From: Sediminibacterium sp.
Lineage (GTDB): Bacteria > Bacteroidota > Bacteroidia > Chitinophagales > Chitinophagaceae
NCBI RefSeq assembly: GCF_030695065.1
Contig: NZ_JAUYTR010000009.1
Coordinates: 186,001 to 250,000, forward strand
Reading direction: 5' to 3'
DNA: 64,000 nt
In this document: positions 9,272 to 17,821 of the stretch, in pieces
How the letters are laid out: each line of letters begins with the position of its first letter
Numbering within the stretch: the first letter of the stretch is position 1
Translations under genes and position numbers: made by a program
The notes under the pieces: generated by a model
Databases searched by the model: none
Seen by the model: only the letters and a program-made list of their open reading frames with translations
Told to the model about the DNA's origin: nothing

Positions 9272-9856
9272 TTATTCTATTTGACTTTTTTGCAAATGAC
9301 GAATAATCATTTGCTTATATGGCTCAAGATTTTGGGGCAATGGTTTATTTGGAATTTTTGCTTCTTCGTCAATTTTGCGAATAGCTAAAATGCTTTCTAA
9401 AAAAGGATTTTGCTCAAAAAGATTTGCTTCTTCTTCAGACATTGGACCACCTTGAAAAGAAAGCGTTTGCATACTTGCTTCTGATAATAATGCTAAATAT
9501 GCTGGGTGTTTATAACAGAGGTATCTTTTAGCAGGCACATGAAGTGCAACAGATTGAACTACCACATCTGCAAAACCTCTTGCTTGTAAAAAAGCTCCTC
9601 CCAATAGTTCATGGTCATGTAACCCAAGCCCTCCCATATTATTTTCCGAGGTTGTTGGCTCACAAATATGTCCAATATCATGCAATAGTGCAGCAATTAT
9701 CAACTCTTCTCCAAGACCTTTTTCAGCTGCAATTTCTGCACTCTGAACCATATGTTCCAACTTGGTTACAGGTTCCCCAATATATTCTGAACCGCCATTC
9801 GATAATAATAGTTGAATAATTTCTTCTGCAATTTCTGAAGCAATAAGTCTTTCCAT
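9272..9856 (-). CDS. PhnZ-like HD-domain mixed-valent diiron oxygenase
   Basis: This 194-residue HD protein matches the PhnZ/TmpB group, which oxidatively cleaves the C-P bond of 1-hydroxy-2-aminoethylphosphonates. Candidate metal ligands are His35, His59-Asp60 (LLHDIGH), His80 or His82 (LHDHELLG), His106 (HVPAKRYL) and Asp163 (RKIDEEAK). Lys110 could bind the phosphonate. Tyr25 and Glu28 (EYIGEPVTKLEH) fit the substrate-gating pair of PhnZ, and the numbering is nearly the same as in that enzyme. No 2-oxoglutarate dioxygenase partner (PhnY/TmpA) is present in the window. It is the first gene of the minus-strand locus. Confidence 0.85.
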   Translation of the reverse strand: MERLIASEIAEEIIQLLLSNGGSEYIGEPVTKLEHMVQSAEIAAEKGLGEELIIAALLHDIGHICEPTTSENNMGGLGLHDHELLGGAFLQARGFADVVVQSVALHVPAKRYLCYKHPAYLALLSEASMQTLSFQGGPMSEEEANLFEQNPFLESILAIRKIDEEAKIPNKPLPQNLEPYKQMIIRHLQKSQIE

Positions 9857-9870
9857 TAAGATTGTTTAAA

Positions 9871-9878
9871 CAAACCTA
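9871..9878 (-). promoter_or_regulatory. -7 element for the phosphonate operon, beside a palindrome
   Basis: On the minus strand TAGGTTTG matches TAnnTTTG exactly, 14 bases before the ATG of the HD gene. It overlaps the perfect 12-base palindrome TTGTTTAAACAA (9862-9873), which spans the predicted start of transcription and could be an operator. The same octamer precedes susC. Confidence 0.5.
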
Positions 9879-9944
9879 TTGAAGAGTTATTGCTCTAAGC
9901 GAATTTGATGATTAACAAAACATGAAGGAATTGTTAGCTTATTG

Positions 9945-11534
9945 TTACTGAACCAACTTAACCGCTTTGCCCACTAAAATATCTGCATCATTGGCTACCA
10001 CAAAATAGCCATTGGTTCTCCAGATTTGTCTGGCTATTAAAGCTTTAATTCTATTCAAAATAAAATCTTTGCTACGTGCATCTATTGCATTGAAATTCAA
10101 ACCATCCTTTGCAGCAAATTGAATAAAGCTTTTCCATTGTGTGTCGGACACCTTGAAATTTAAATTAAAATTAGAAGCATTATTATATGCCGTGTATTGA
10201 GCTCTATTGGTAACAAAATCATAATAAGCAAAATCATTCAATGTACTGGTCATTAACACTTGTAACACAGCTCTTGTGTACAATGATGAGTCAAATAATA
10301 CCGTGGTATCAGGTGTAATTCCTCCTCCGCCAAAAACCATTTTACCAGCAGGTGTTTTATATTTTTTTAACGAACGTGCTAAAGAATCCTTTTTGGCACT
10401 TGAATCTGTTTGATGAAAACGGCCCAGTAATTCGTCGTTATACTTATCTATTCCATCTGCATAAGACTTTTGAATATTTCTACCTAATGGAGTAAAATAC
10501 CTTGCAACAGTTAGGCGTACTGCCGATCCATCACTCAATTGAAATTGTTGTTGAACCAATCCCTTTCCAAAGGAACGACGCCCCATGATGGTTGCTCTGT
10601 CCCAATCTTGCAAAGCCCCAGCTAAAATTTCACTGGCAGAAGCAGAAGACTCATCAATTAATACGACCAACTTCCCTTTTTCGAAAAGCCCAGGACGTTT
10701 GGCAGTGAATTCTGTTCTTGGTGTATTTTCTCCCTCTGTATAAACAATCAACTTGTTGTCTTCTAAAAACTCATCTGCCATATCAACGGCTTCTTTCATT
10801 AACCCACCAGTATTTCCCCTTAAGTCTACAATCAGGCTCTCCATTTTTTGCGCCTGCAATTTTTCTAACTCGGTCATGAACTCTTCATAGGTTCTCTCAG
10901 CAAATTTATTCAAACGGATAAATCCCACTTTAGGCGCAATCATATATGCAGCGTCTACAGAGCTTACAGGAATATTGCCACGAGTTATGGTTACTTCTTG
11001 CATTTTACCTGCACGCAAATATTTCACTTTAACTTTTGAATCGGCAGGGCCTCTAAATAATTTCCGAATAGCCGTACCATTTAATTTTTTACCCGCAATT
11101 GATACACTATCATTTACAAATATCAATTGGTCGCCTACTATCAATCCCACTTTTTCAGCTGGTCCCCCTGGCATGATGCTCATTACATTTACCGTATCGT
11201 TTATTTGACGGAATTCAATTCCAATACCTTGGAAATTGCCCATAATGTCTTCATTGGCCGCAGAAAGGTCAGAAGATGGAATAAAAACCGAATGTGGATC
11301 TAAATGTTTCAATAATTCATTCGCCACTAATCCGTTAATGCTATCAGCCGAAACCTTATCAACGTACCTATTTTTAATTAATTCGGTCAATTCTTGTAAT
11401 GAGGATCGGCTTGAAGGACTAAAAAACATTGGAGACATGGTCTTTTCCTTCAACTGAAAGCCAATAACCATTCCCGAAATCATCACAATCGCAAATAAAA
11501 CCGGTAACCAAACCTGCAGTTTCTTAGAACCCAT
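9945..11534 (-). CDS. S41-family C-terminal processing peptidase (CtpA-like)
   Basis: The 529-residue protein has an N-terminal membrane anchor (LPVLFAIVMISGMVIGF). A helical segment ELIKNRYVDKVS is followed by a PDZ domain (IMPGGPAEKVGLIVGDQLIFVND, about residues 100-185) and then the S41 core. VDLRGNTGGL and IDESSASASEILAGAL hold the nucleophile (about Ser297), and RRSFGKGLVQ holds the general base (about Lys324), together the Ser-Lys dyad. Such proteases trim the C-termini of envelope proteins in the periplasm. A C-terminal extension of about 150 residues follows, common in Bacteroidota members. It is divergent from the GlcNAc-kinase-like operon. Confidence 0.92.
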   Translation of the reverse strand: MGSKKLQVWLPVLFAIVMISGMVIGFQLKEKTMSPMFFSPSSRSSLQELTELIKNRYVDKVSADSINGLVANELLKHLDPHSVFIPSSDLSAANEDIMGNFQGIGIEFRQINDTVNVMSIMPGGPAEKVGLIVGDQLIFVNDSVSIAGKKLNGTAIRKLFRGPADSKVKVKYLRAGKMQEVTITRGNIPVSSVDAAYMIAPKVGFIRLNKFAERTYEEFMTELEKLQAQKMESLIVDLRGNTGGLMKEAVDMADEFLEDNKLIVYTEGENTPRTEFTAKRPGLFEKGKLVVLIDESSASASEILAGALQDWDRATIMGRRSFGKGLVQQQFQLSDGSAVRLTVARYFTPLGRNIQKSYADGIDKYNDELLGRFHQTDSSAKKDSLARSLKKYKTPAGKMVFGGGGITPDTTVLFDSSLYTRAVLQVLMTSTLNDFAYYDFVTNRAQYTAYNNASNFNLNFKVSDTQWKSFIQFAAKDGLNFNAIDARSKDFILNRIKALIARQIWRTNGYFVVANDADILVGKAVKLVQ

Positions 11535-11605
11535 AAATACACATTAAATTATATGTCATGTAAGCATGCAAATATCTATATTTATTGCCGAATTAAACCT
11601 TTCCT

Positions 11606-12448
11606 ATGCCTGCCATATTAATTGCCGACAGCGGCTCTACCAAATGCGAATGGTGTTTGCTGGTAAACGGCAAGAAAAAAACCGTACTAACACCTGCTAT
11701 GAGCCCTTATTTTGTTTCTGGAGAAGAAATGATTCAGACCTTAAATAAGCTGCTAATCCCTAAAATAAAAAACACACCCATAGACCAACTCTATTTTTAT
11801 GGTACAGGTTTGGGCAACCCAACCAATGTGCTCATTATGAAAAAAGTTTTTAAACAACTTTTTCCAAAAACAAAGACAGAAATTAATACAGACTTATTGG
11901 GAATTGCACGCGCTTCGTGTGGAAACGAAAAAGGGGTTGCTTGCATATTAGGAACGGGCTCTAACGCTTGCTATTACAATGGTAAAAAAATTGTTTCCAT
12001 CAGCCCAGGCCTAGGTTATATTCTTGGCGATGAGGGTTCAGGCGCTTATTTAGGTAAAAAAGTAATTCAGTATTACCTGTATAAAACCTTTGATGAAGAC
12101 CTAATGTCTAGGTTTCAAAAACGATTTGGCGAAACACATGCCAGCATTTTAGAAAACGTTTATAAAAAACCCTTGGCCAACCGATATTTAGCTGAGTTTG
12201 CATTGTTTTTGGCTGAAAACAGAGGCCATTTCATGATAGAAAATATCATTGAAGACGGCCTAAACGACTTTTTTTTCACACATTTATACAAATTCAAAGA
12301 GAGCTGGACCCAACCCATCCATTTTGTGGGTAGTGTTGGATTTGGTTTTAGAGATGTTTTAAAAGAACTTTGTAACAGTTACGAGTTAGAATTGGGTAAA
12401 GTTTTAAAGACCCCTATGTCTGGATTATTGGCATATCATAAACAGTAA
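11606..12448 (+). CDS. BadF/BadG-type sugar kinase, GlcNAc/MurNAc kinase-like
   Basis: The 280-residue product is an ASKHA-fold kinase. ILIADSGSTKCEWCLL is the phosphate-1 loop, CILGTGSNACYY the phosphate-2 loop, LGDEGSGAYLGKKV an internal motif, and FVGSVGFGFRDVL the adenosine loop. Family members phosphorylate N-acetylglucosamine or N-acetylmuramic acid. The murQ gene starts 5 bases downstream, so MurNAc (or both amino sugars) is the likely substrate, producing MurNAc-6-phosphate for MurQ. This start is preferred over the overlapping 11566 ORF because it begins directly with the conserved strand. The sugar specificity is inferred from context only. Confidence 0.86.
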   Translation: MPAILIADSGSTKCEWCLLVNGKKKTVLTPAMSPYFVSGEEMIQTLNKLLIPKIKNTPIDQLYFYGTGLGNPTNVLIMKKVFKQLFPKTKTEINTDLLGIARASCGNEKGVACILGTGSNACYYNGKKIVSISPGLGYILGDEGSGAYLGKKVIQYYLYKTFDEDLMSRFQKRFGETHASILENVYKKPLANRYLAEFALFLAENRGHFMIENIIEDGLNDFFFTHLYKFKESWTQPIHFVGSVGFGFRDVLKELCNSYELELGKVLKTPMSGLLAYHKQ

Positions 12449-12453
12449 GTACC

Positions 12454-13275
12454 ATGGGTAATTTTATTAAGGTTACAGAACAAGCTTCTAGGTATAATGA
12501 CCTAGAAAAAATGAGTATTCAAGAAATATTAACCAATATTAACCAGGAAGATAAAACGGTTCCTGATGCAGTAGAGAAAGCAATTCCGCAAATAGAAAAA
12601 CTGGTTGCAGCAATAGCAGACAAAATGCTGCAAGGTGGTAGACTTTTTTATATGGGTGCTGGTACTAGTGGCAGATTGGGCATACTCGATGCAAGCGAAT
12701 GCCCGCCTACTTACGGGGTTCCGTATGGATTAGTGATTGGCTTAATTGCAGGTGGAGAAAAAGCCATTACTCAAGCAGTTGAATTTGCAGAAGACAGTGC
12801 AGATGAGGGTTGGAGCGATTTGCAAAAACATTTTATAAACGATAAAGACGTAGTGATAGGGCTTGCCGCAAGCGGAACAACTCCTTACGTTATAGGTGCT
12901 TTAAAAGAATGCAGAAAAAGAGGGATTATTACAGGCAGTATCAGCTGCAACCCCAACTCACCCATTTCCGATGCTGCTGATTTTCCTGTGGAAGTGGTGG
13001 TAGGCCCAGAATTCGTTACTGGTAGTACAAGAATGAAAAGTGGAACAGCGCAAAAATTGGTATTGAACATGATTTCTACGGCTATTATGATTCAATTGGG
13101 TCGTGTAGAAGACAATAAGATGGTGAATATGCAATTGAGCAATATCAAATTAGTAGACAGGGGCGTAAAAATGGTAATGGATAATTTGGGCTTAAGTGAT
13201 TATGAAAAAGCAAAAAACCTTTTATTAAAATACGGTAGCGTTAAAAAAGCAGTTGAATCGGTAGGAAGCGAATAG
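12454..13275 (+). CDS. murQ: N-acetylmuramic acid 6-phosphate etherase
   Basis: The 273-residue SIS-domain enzyme contains the MurQ signature GAGTSGRLGILDASECPPTYG near residues 65-90. Later conserved blocks are EDSADEGW, GLAASGTTPYVIGAL and GPEFVTGSTRMKSGTAQKLVLNM. MurQ removes the lactyl ether from MurNAc-6-phosphate, giving GlcNAc-6-phosphate and D-lactate in cell-wall recycling. It is slightly shorter than the roughly 300-residue Escherichia coli enzyme, mainly at the C-terminus. It forms an operon with the kinase upstream and a hypothetical gene 1 base downstream. A NamZ-like muramidase elsewhere in the window (20898-22103) could supply the free MurNAc. Confidence 0.96.
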   Translation: MGNFIKVTEQASRYNDLEKMSIQEILTNINQEDKTVPDAVEKAIPQIEKLVAAIADKMLQGGRLFYMGAGTSGRLGILDASECPPTYGVPYGLVIGLIAGGEKAITQAVEFAEDSADEGWSDLQKHFINDKDVVIGLAASGTTPYVIGALKECRKRGIITGSISCNPNSPISDAADFPVEVVVGPEFVTGSTRMKSGTAQKLVLNMISTAIMIQLGRVEDNKMVNMQLSNIKLVDRGVKMVMDNLGLSDYEKAKNLLLKYGSVKKAVESVGSE

Positions 13276-13276
13276 T

Positions 13277-13843
13277 ATGCATGAGATAGAACCATTTTTT
13301 AATTGGAGACATATTTATATTGCGGAAGAAGACAAACGCTCTCCTTTCTACGGACGCACTTATTCAGAGTTTGAATTCTCTCAAACGGTATACAATTATT
13401 TTATTCATCCACAATGGGACGATTTTGGGAGCAGAACTTTATACCTCAAAATCATTTATGTAGACTATGAATTACAGTTTGCCATCATAGAATTGATTGG
13501 AGAATGGAATGATGCCATAGAGAATGATATCATGGAACTCAAAAGAGAAATCATTGATTTATTGGAGAAAGAAGGTATTTATAAATTCATATTGATTGCC
13601 GAAAATGTGTTAAATTTCCATAGCAGCGACAAAGAATATTATCAGGAATGGTTTGAAGAAGTAACTGATGAAAATGGTTGGATTGTTGCATTAAATATGC
13701 CTGCAGCCACCCAACAAGATTTCAGAGGGAAGAAACTGAATTATTATATAGAGCTGATGGAATTACCAGAATGGAGGGTATACAAACCTTATCACCTTTT
13801 CAAAAAAATTGACGACGAATTAAATAAACGAATTGCTTTATGA
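13277..13843 (+). CDS. Conserved hypothetical protein in the murQ operon
   Basis: I do not recognise a named family for this 188-residue acidic, aromatic-rich soluble protein. It has no signal peptide or membrane segment. Visible features are NWRHIYIAEEDKRSPFYGR near the start, a central mixed strand/helix region (EIIDLLEKEGIYKFILIAENVLNFHS) and an LPEWRVYKPYHLFKKIDDEL tail. The gene starts 1 base after murQ and overlaps the following hydrolase by 4 bases (ATGA), so it is translated as part of the operon. Codon use looks like its neighbours. A role in cell-wall recycling would be a guess. Confidence 0.85.
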   Translation: MHEIEPFFNWRHIYIAEEDKRSPFYGRTYSEFEFSQTVYNYFIHPQWDDFGSRTLYLKIIYVDYELQFAIIELIGEWNDAIENDIMELKREIIDLLEKEGIYKFILIAENVLNFHSSDKEYYQEWFEEVTDENGWIVALNMPAATQQDFRGKKLNYYIELMELPEWRVYKPYHLFKKIDDELNKRIAL

Positions 13844-14691
13844 ATCAAGAAATTATTGACCTCTACGACGAGTACACCCATAAACCCTTAAGCAGACCTG
13901 AATTCATGAGTCGCTTGGCACTGTTAACAGGCGGAATGGCAGCAGCACTGAGTATATTACCAATGATTGAGGTAAATGCTGCCAAAGCTAATATTACCGC
14001 TGAAGACGACTTGGAAATAGAAACCATTACCTACGAAGGAGTCAATGGTACTATGAGTGCTTATGTGGCTAAACCTAAAGGGAAAAAGAAATTAGCAGCA
14101 GTAGTAGTGATTCATGAAAACAGGGGATTGAATGCCCATATAGAAGACGTTGCTAGAAGGGCCGCAAAAGCGGGCTACTTGGCCATAGCGCCCAATATAC
14201 TATCACCCTTGGGCGAATTGCCTAAAAACGACGACGAACTAAGAGCAAAATTTGCAACACTCAAAGCAGAAGAGAGTTTGCAAAATTTCATTCGCGCTTT
14301 TACTTATTTGAGTACGAGAAAAGATTGTAATGGTCAAATGGGTTGTGTAGGATTTTGTTGGGGTGGAGCAATGGCGAATAACTTAGCAGTGAATGTGACA
14401 AATTTAAAAGCAGCAGTGGCTTATTATGGTAGACAACCAGAAGCAGCCAAAGTTGCCCAAATTAAATCGGCTGTTATGTTGCACTATGGTGAATTAGACA
14501 CCCGAGTGAATGAAGGTATTCCAGCTTATGAAGCCGCACTAAAAGAAAATAAAATCGATTATGAGCTTTTTGTTTACGAAAAGGTGAACCATGCATTTCA
14601 CAATGATACAGCAGGCGCAAGATACAATGAAGCTGCAGCAAAACTTTCATGGGAAAGGACGCTCCGCTTTTTTGCGAAATACTTAAAATAA
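13840..14691 (+). CDS. Dienelactone hydrolase family protein
   Basis: The 283-residue alpha/beta hydrolase has the dienelactone-hydrolase triad. The Cys nucleophile lies in VGFCWGGAMANN, the Asp in YGELDTRVNEG and the His in KVNHAFHND. The stretch VVVIHENRGLNAHIEDVARRAAKAGY is the typical oxyanion and early-strand region. A hydrophobic segment (LALLTGGMAAALSILPMIE, residues 27-45) precedes the domain and may be an export signal or anchor. The preceding gene overlaps by 4 bases. The substrate is unknown; the family hydrolyses lactones or related esters. It ends 5 bases before a convergent gene. Confidence 0.9.
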   Translation: MNQEIIDLYDEYTHKPLSRPEFMSRLALLTGGMAAALSILPMIEVNAAKANITAEDDLEIETITYEGVNGTMSAYVAKPKGKKKLAAVVVIHENRGLNAHIEDVARRAAKAGYLAIAPNILSPLGELPKNDDELRAKFATLKAEESLQNFIRAFTYLSTRKDCNGQMGCVGFCWGGAMANNLAVNVTNLKAAVAYYGRQPEAAKVAQIKSAVMLHYGELDTRVNEGIPAYEAALKENKIDYELFVYEKVNHAFHNDTAGARYNEAAAKLSWERTLRFFAKYLK

Positions 14692-14696
14692 ATGAG

Positions 14697-15680
14697 TTAA
14701 GTAGTGGTTGGAGCAACTGTAACAAATACAATGTCGCCAGCATTAAATAGGAAGGCAGTGGTTCTTACTTTTATGATAAATCCATCCACCAACACTTCTA
14801 TTGAATAATAGGCACCAAAAAACAATACTTTCTGCACAACTCCTTCCACAAAATGGGGTTGTGCAGGTTTTACAACTGAGATAGCTAGTTGCTCAGGTCT
14901 AATTAAAGCTCGCTTTCCTCTAACGCCTTCTCCTAACAATTGTAAAAAGACTTCGTGAGTTTTGGTATTAATCAAGTTGTAATCACCCATTAAAGCTGCT
15001 ACATATTCATTCACGGGATGATGATACAATTGCTTGGGCGTTCCTTGCTGCACTACTTGCCCATCTTGCATGATAATAATACGATCGGCCCAAGACAATA
15101 AATCTGTTGCATCGTGCGAAACCAACAAACAAGTCACTTTTAAAGTAGTACAAATGTCTTCAATAACAGACCGAATCAATTCTTTATGAACACGATCTAA
15201 ATTAGAAAAGGGCTCATCTAACAACAATAATTTGGGGAATGAAGTCAATTGTTTAGCTAAAGCAATTCTTTGCTTTTCTCCACCAGACAATTCATCCGAC
15301 TTGCGCATCATTAAATGACTGATTCTACATACATCAAAAATTTGTTGGGCAGACCTTGCATCTAATTGATTCGTCATTTCAAGAAGCTCATGTACTTTGT
15401 AATTGTTACGCAACTCAAAATGTTGAGACAAATACGCAATTTTAGCATGGCCTGGCAACAATTGTTCTTCTGGTCCTAACACACGTAGTCCTTCAAAATA
15501 AACATTGCCTTCATCAGGCTGCAGCAGCCCAGCAATCAGCTTTAAAAAGGTAGATTTTCCAGAACCCGTTTCGCCAGCAATAGCAACCCGCTCTCCTTCT
15601 TGCATAGAAAAATGCAAGGGCTGAAGCACCGTATTACCCCTTTCATATTTTGAAACAGCTTGTAAATCCACAAAAACCAT
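14697..15680 (-). CDS. Orphan ABC transporter ATP-binding protein with TOBE-like C-terminus
   Basis: The 327-residue protein has Walker A GETGSGKST, signature LSGGEKQR, Walker B LLLLDEP, D-loop SNLDRVH and H-loop VSHDATD, so it should be a working ATPase. About 90 residues after the nucleotide domain (GKRALIRPEQLAISV and on) look like the TOBE regulatory domain of PotA/FbpC/ModC-type importers. No permease or binding protein gene is adjacent on either side, so its partner must be elsewhere or unknown. It lies between a convergent hydrolase gene and a divergent DUF1275 gene. Confidence 0.88.
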   Translation of the reverse strand: MVFVDLQAVSKYERGNTVLQPLHFSMQEGERVAIAGETGSGKSTFLKLIAGLLQPDEGNVYFEGLRVLGPEEQLLPGHAKIAYLSQHFELRNNYKVHELLEMTNQLDARSAQQIFDVCRISHLMMRKSDELSGGEKQRIALAKQLTSFPKLLLLDEPFSNLDRVHKELIRSVIEDICTTLKVTCLLVSHDATDLLSWADRIIIMQDGQVVQQGTPKQLYHHPVNEYVAALMGDYNLINTKTHEVFLQLLGEGVRGKRALIRPEQLAISVVKPAQPHFVEGVVQKVLFFGAYYSIEVLVDGFIIKVRTTAFLFNAGDIVFVTVAPTTT

Positions 15681-15728
15681 GACACAATTTACAAAATTGT
15701 ACCTTCAATTACTAATTAAGATACCCCA

Positions 15729-16448
15729 ATGTTTAGACACAGAATTGGTAAGAGAAGTTTAGAAACAAGTATTGCGCTTGCTTCTTTTCTTTCTTGTGTG
15801 GCAGGTATGGTAAATGTGGTTGGTTTTTTAGCCATCCAAAAATTAACTACGAATGTGACGGGGCATTTTGCCTTTTTTATAGAAGCATTTGACCAACTTA
15901 AATTTTGGGAAGGCCTGATTTATATTTACTATGTAATATTCTTTTTATTGGGCGCTTTTGTTTCTAATACAATCATTGAAATTGTGTATAGAAAAGCGAA
16001 AAGATACGCTTTTAGCATCCCCATATTATTAGAAATAACCTTGTTAGTTTGTGCAGGACTTTTCTTGCACCCATTTATTCATACATATCCAGATTTCATT
16101 GCGTTCATACTGTTGTTTACAATGGGACTTCAAAATGCATTGGTTACTAAAATTTCTTCCTCGGTTATTAGAACAACCCATTTGACCGGGCTATTTACCG
16201 ACTTAGGAATTGAGCTATCTCAATTGTTTTTTTACAACTCATCCGAACAAAAAAAACAATTAACCGACTCAATAAAATTAAAATTCACCATTATTTTCTC
16301 TTTTTTTATAGGCGGTATAATTGCTGGTTTATTCTACAATACATTCGCATTGAAAACGCTAATTATTGCAGCAGCAATATTATTTGTTGGATTAATATGG
16401 AAAAATATCAAACTCCTATTTTATGATTACCGAACAATTAAGAAATGA
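15729..16448 (+). CDS. DUF1275 (YoaK family) membrane protein
   Basis: The 239-residue protein has about six membrane segments and the DUF1275 marks: ALASFLSCVAGMVNVVGFLAI near the N-terminus, TNVTGHFAFF after it, MGLQNALVTKISSSVIRTTHLTGLFTDLGIEL in the middle, and a final membrane helix. The function of this family is not established; transport has been suggested. The next gene starts inside its last 26 bases in another frame, so the two are probably co-transcribed. The start is the first ATG after the divergent ABC gene. Confidence 0.87.
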   Translation: MFRHRIGKRSLETSIALASFLSCVAGMVNVVGFLAIQKLTTNVTGHFAFFIEAFDQLKFWEGLIYIYYVIFFLLGAFVSNTIIEIVYRKAKRYAFSIPILLEITLLVCAGLFLHPFIHTYPDFIAFILLFTMGLQNALVTKISSSVIRTTHLTGLFTDLGIELSQLFFYNSSEQKKQLTDSIKLKFTIIFSFFIGGIIAGLFYNTFALKTLIIAAAILFVGLIWKNIKLLFYDYRTIKK

Positions 16449-17598
16449 ATTTTTAGTAAGAAAAGACCTTACCTTTTTAAACTTTGGATCTTTTGGCGCT
16501 TGCCCTAAACCTATATTTGAAAGGTATCAACAATATCAGTTAGAACTGGAACAAGAGCCGGTTCTTTTTATTGTTAAAACTGGTTTAGATTATTTACAAC
16601 AATCTAGAGAAGCATTGGGTAAATTTTTACATGCTTCAGCAGACGATTTGGTTTACTTTATAAATCCATCACATGCAGTTAACCTAGTTGCAAAAAACTT
16701 TCCTTTGAAAGCGGGTGATGAAGTGCTAACCACCAATCTAGAATATGGGGCATGCGATAGAACTTGGGAATATTATTGCGCACAGGCTGGCGCATATTAT
16801 AAAAAGCAATCCATCAGCTTGCCTTTAACAACCAAAGAAATATTTGTAGAAGAATTTTTTAAAGGAGTAAATAATAGAACAAGATTAATTTTCATTAGTC
16901 ATATCACCAGCTCAACAGGATTAAGATTCCCAATAGAAGAAATATGCGCAAAAGCAAAGCAGATGGGCATCCCCACATTTATAGATGGCGCGCATGGACC
17001 AGCACAAGCTCCAATTAATTTAAATAGTTTAGGCGCAGATTTCTTTACAGGGGCTTGTCATAAATGGATGATGACACCAAAAGGAAGTACTTTTCTTTAC
17101 GTGAATAAAGCATATCAACGCTTGTTAGACCCTTTGGTAATTAGTTGGGGATTCAACAGTACTACACCTTCCCATTCTTCCTTTTTAGATTATCACCAAA
17201 CACAGGGTACCAGAGACTTTTCGGCCTTTTTGTGTATTCCAGAAGCTATTCAATTCATGAACAAATACAATTGGACTGAAGTATCAAAGGAATGTAGAGA
17301 CATGGTTAAATTGAACGCAATGAAATTTTGCGAGTTGTTAAATAGCCAACCATTGGCTCCACTAACCGATGATTTTATTTTACAACTATTCAGCATCCCT
17401 ATTAAGACCAACGACCCTATCCAGTTAAAGAATTGTTTGTTTGATCAATACAAAATTGAAATACCGGTTATGCCGCATGGAGATAGCGTTTTCTTAAGGT
17501 ATTCTATTCAGGCATTTAATACACAAGCGCATCTAGATACACTCTACGATGCGGTATCTAACATAATCAAAACAACCAACTTAATAGAAATAGATTAG
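16423..17598 (+). CDS. Class V aminotransferase (isopenicillin-N epimerase-like PLP enzyme)
   Basis: The 391-residue PLP enzyme shows [17 protein letters not shown] at the N-terminus, [11 protein letters not shown] and [13 protein letters not shown]. The Asp of [10 protein letters not shown] contacts the pyridinium nitrogen, and the Schiff-base Lys lies in [15 protein letters not shown]. The overall order fits the CefD/isopenicillin-N epimerase-like branch of class V enzymes. In environmental bacteria these often have unknown amino-acid substrates, so the name does not imply antibiotic synthesis. The start overlaps the DUF1275 gene by 26 bases. The stop codon overlaps the convergent VF530 gene by 4 bases. 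Confidence 0.85.
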   Translation: MITEQLRNEFLVRKDLTFLNFGSFGACPKPIFERYQQYQLELEQEPVLFIVKTGLDYLQQSREALGKFLHASADDLVYFINPSHAVNLVAKNFPLKAGDEVLTTNLEYGACDRTWEYYCAQAGAYYKKQSISLPLTTKEIFVEEFFKGVNNRTRLIFISHITSSTGLRFPIEEICAKAKQMGIPTFIDGAHGPAQAPINLNSLGADFFTGACHKWMMTPKGSTFLYVNKAYQRLLDPLVISWGFNSTTPSHSSFLDYHQTQGTRDFSAFLCIPEAIQFMNKYNWTEVSKECRDMVKLNAMKFCELLNSQPLAPLTDDFILQLFSIPIKTNDPIQLKNCLFDQYKIEIPVMPHGDSVFLRYSIQAFNTQAHLDTLYDAVSNIIKTTNLIEID

Positions 17599-17813
17599 AG
17601 TGTACTAATATAAAGGTCTTCCACTTTTTTACGAGCCCATGGAGTTTTTCGCAAAAAGGTTAGCGACGATTTAATACTCGGATTATTTTTGAAACAATTG
17701 ATATTAATCATTCTGGCAAGATCTTCCCAACCAAAATGCTTTACTAAATAAGTAAGAATCCACTCCAAGGTTTTCCCATGGAGTGGATCATTGGATATAA
17801 AGTTTTCAGACAT
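17595..17813 (-). CDS. VF530-family (DUF2132) small protein
   Basis: The 72-residue protein matches the VF530/DUF2132 family: [28 protein letters not shown], then [30 protein letters not shown]. Its helical, basic C-terminal half fits the proposed DNA-binding role, which is weakly established. Full length for the family. Its stop overlaps that of the convergent aminotransferase gene in a shared TTAG. It ends a minus-strand pair with the secreted protein upstream. Confidence 0.9.
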   Translation of the reverse strand: MSENFISNDPLHGKTLEWILTYLVKHFGWEDLARMININCFKNNPSIKSSLTFLRKTPWARKKVEDLYISTL

Positions 17814-17821
17814 GCCGCAAT

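Noticed and set aside
16423-17598. Beta-lactam biosynthesis from the isopenicillin-N epimerase resemblance
   Set aside because: No other beta-lactam genes are nearby, and this branch of class V enzymes is widespread with other or unknown substrates.
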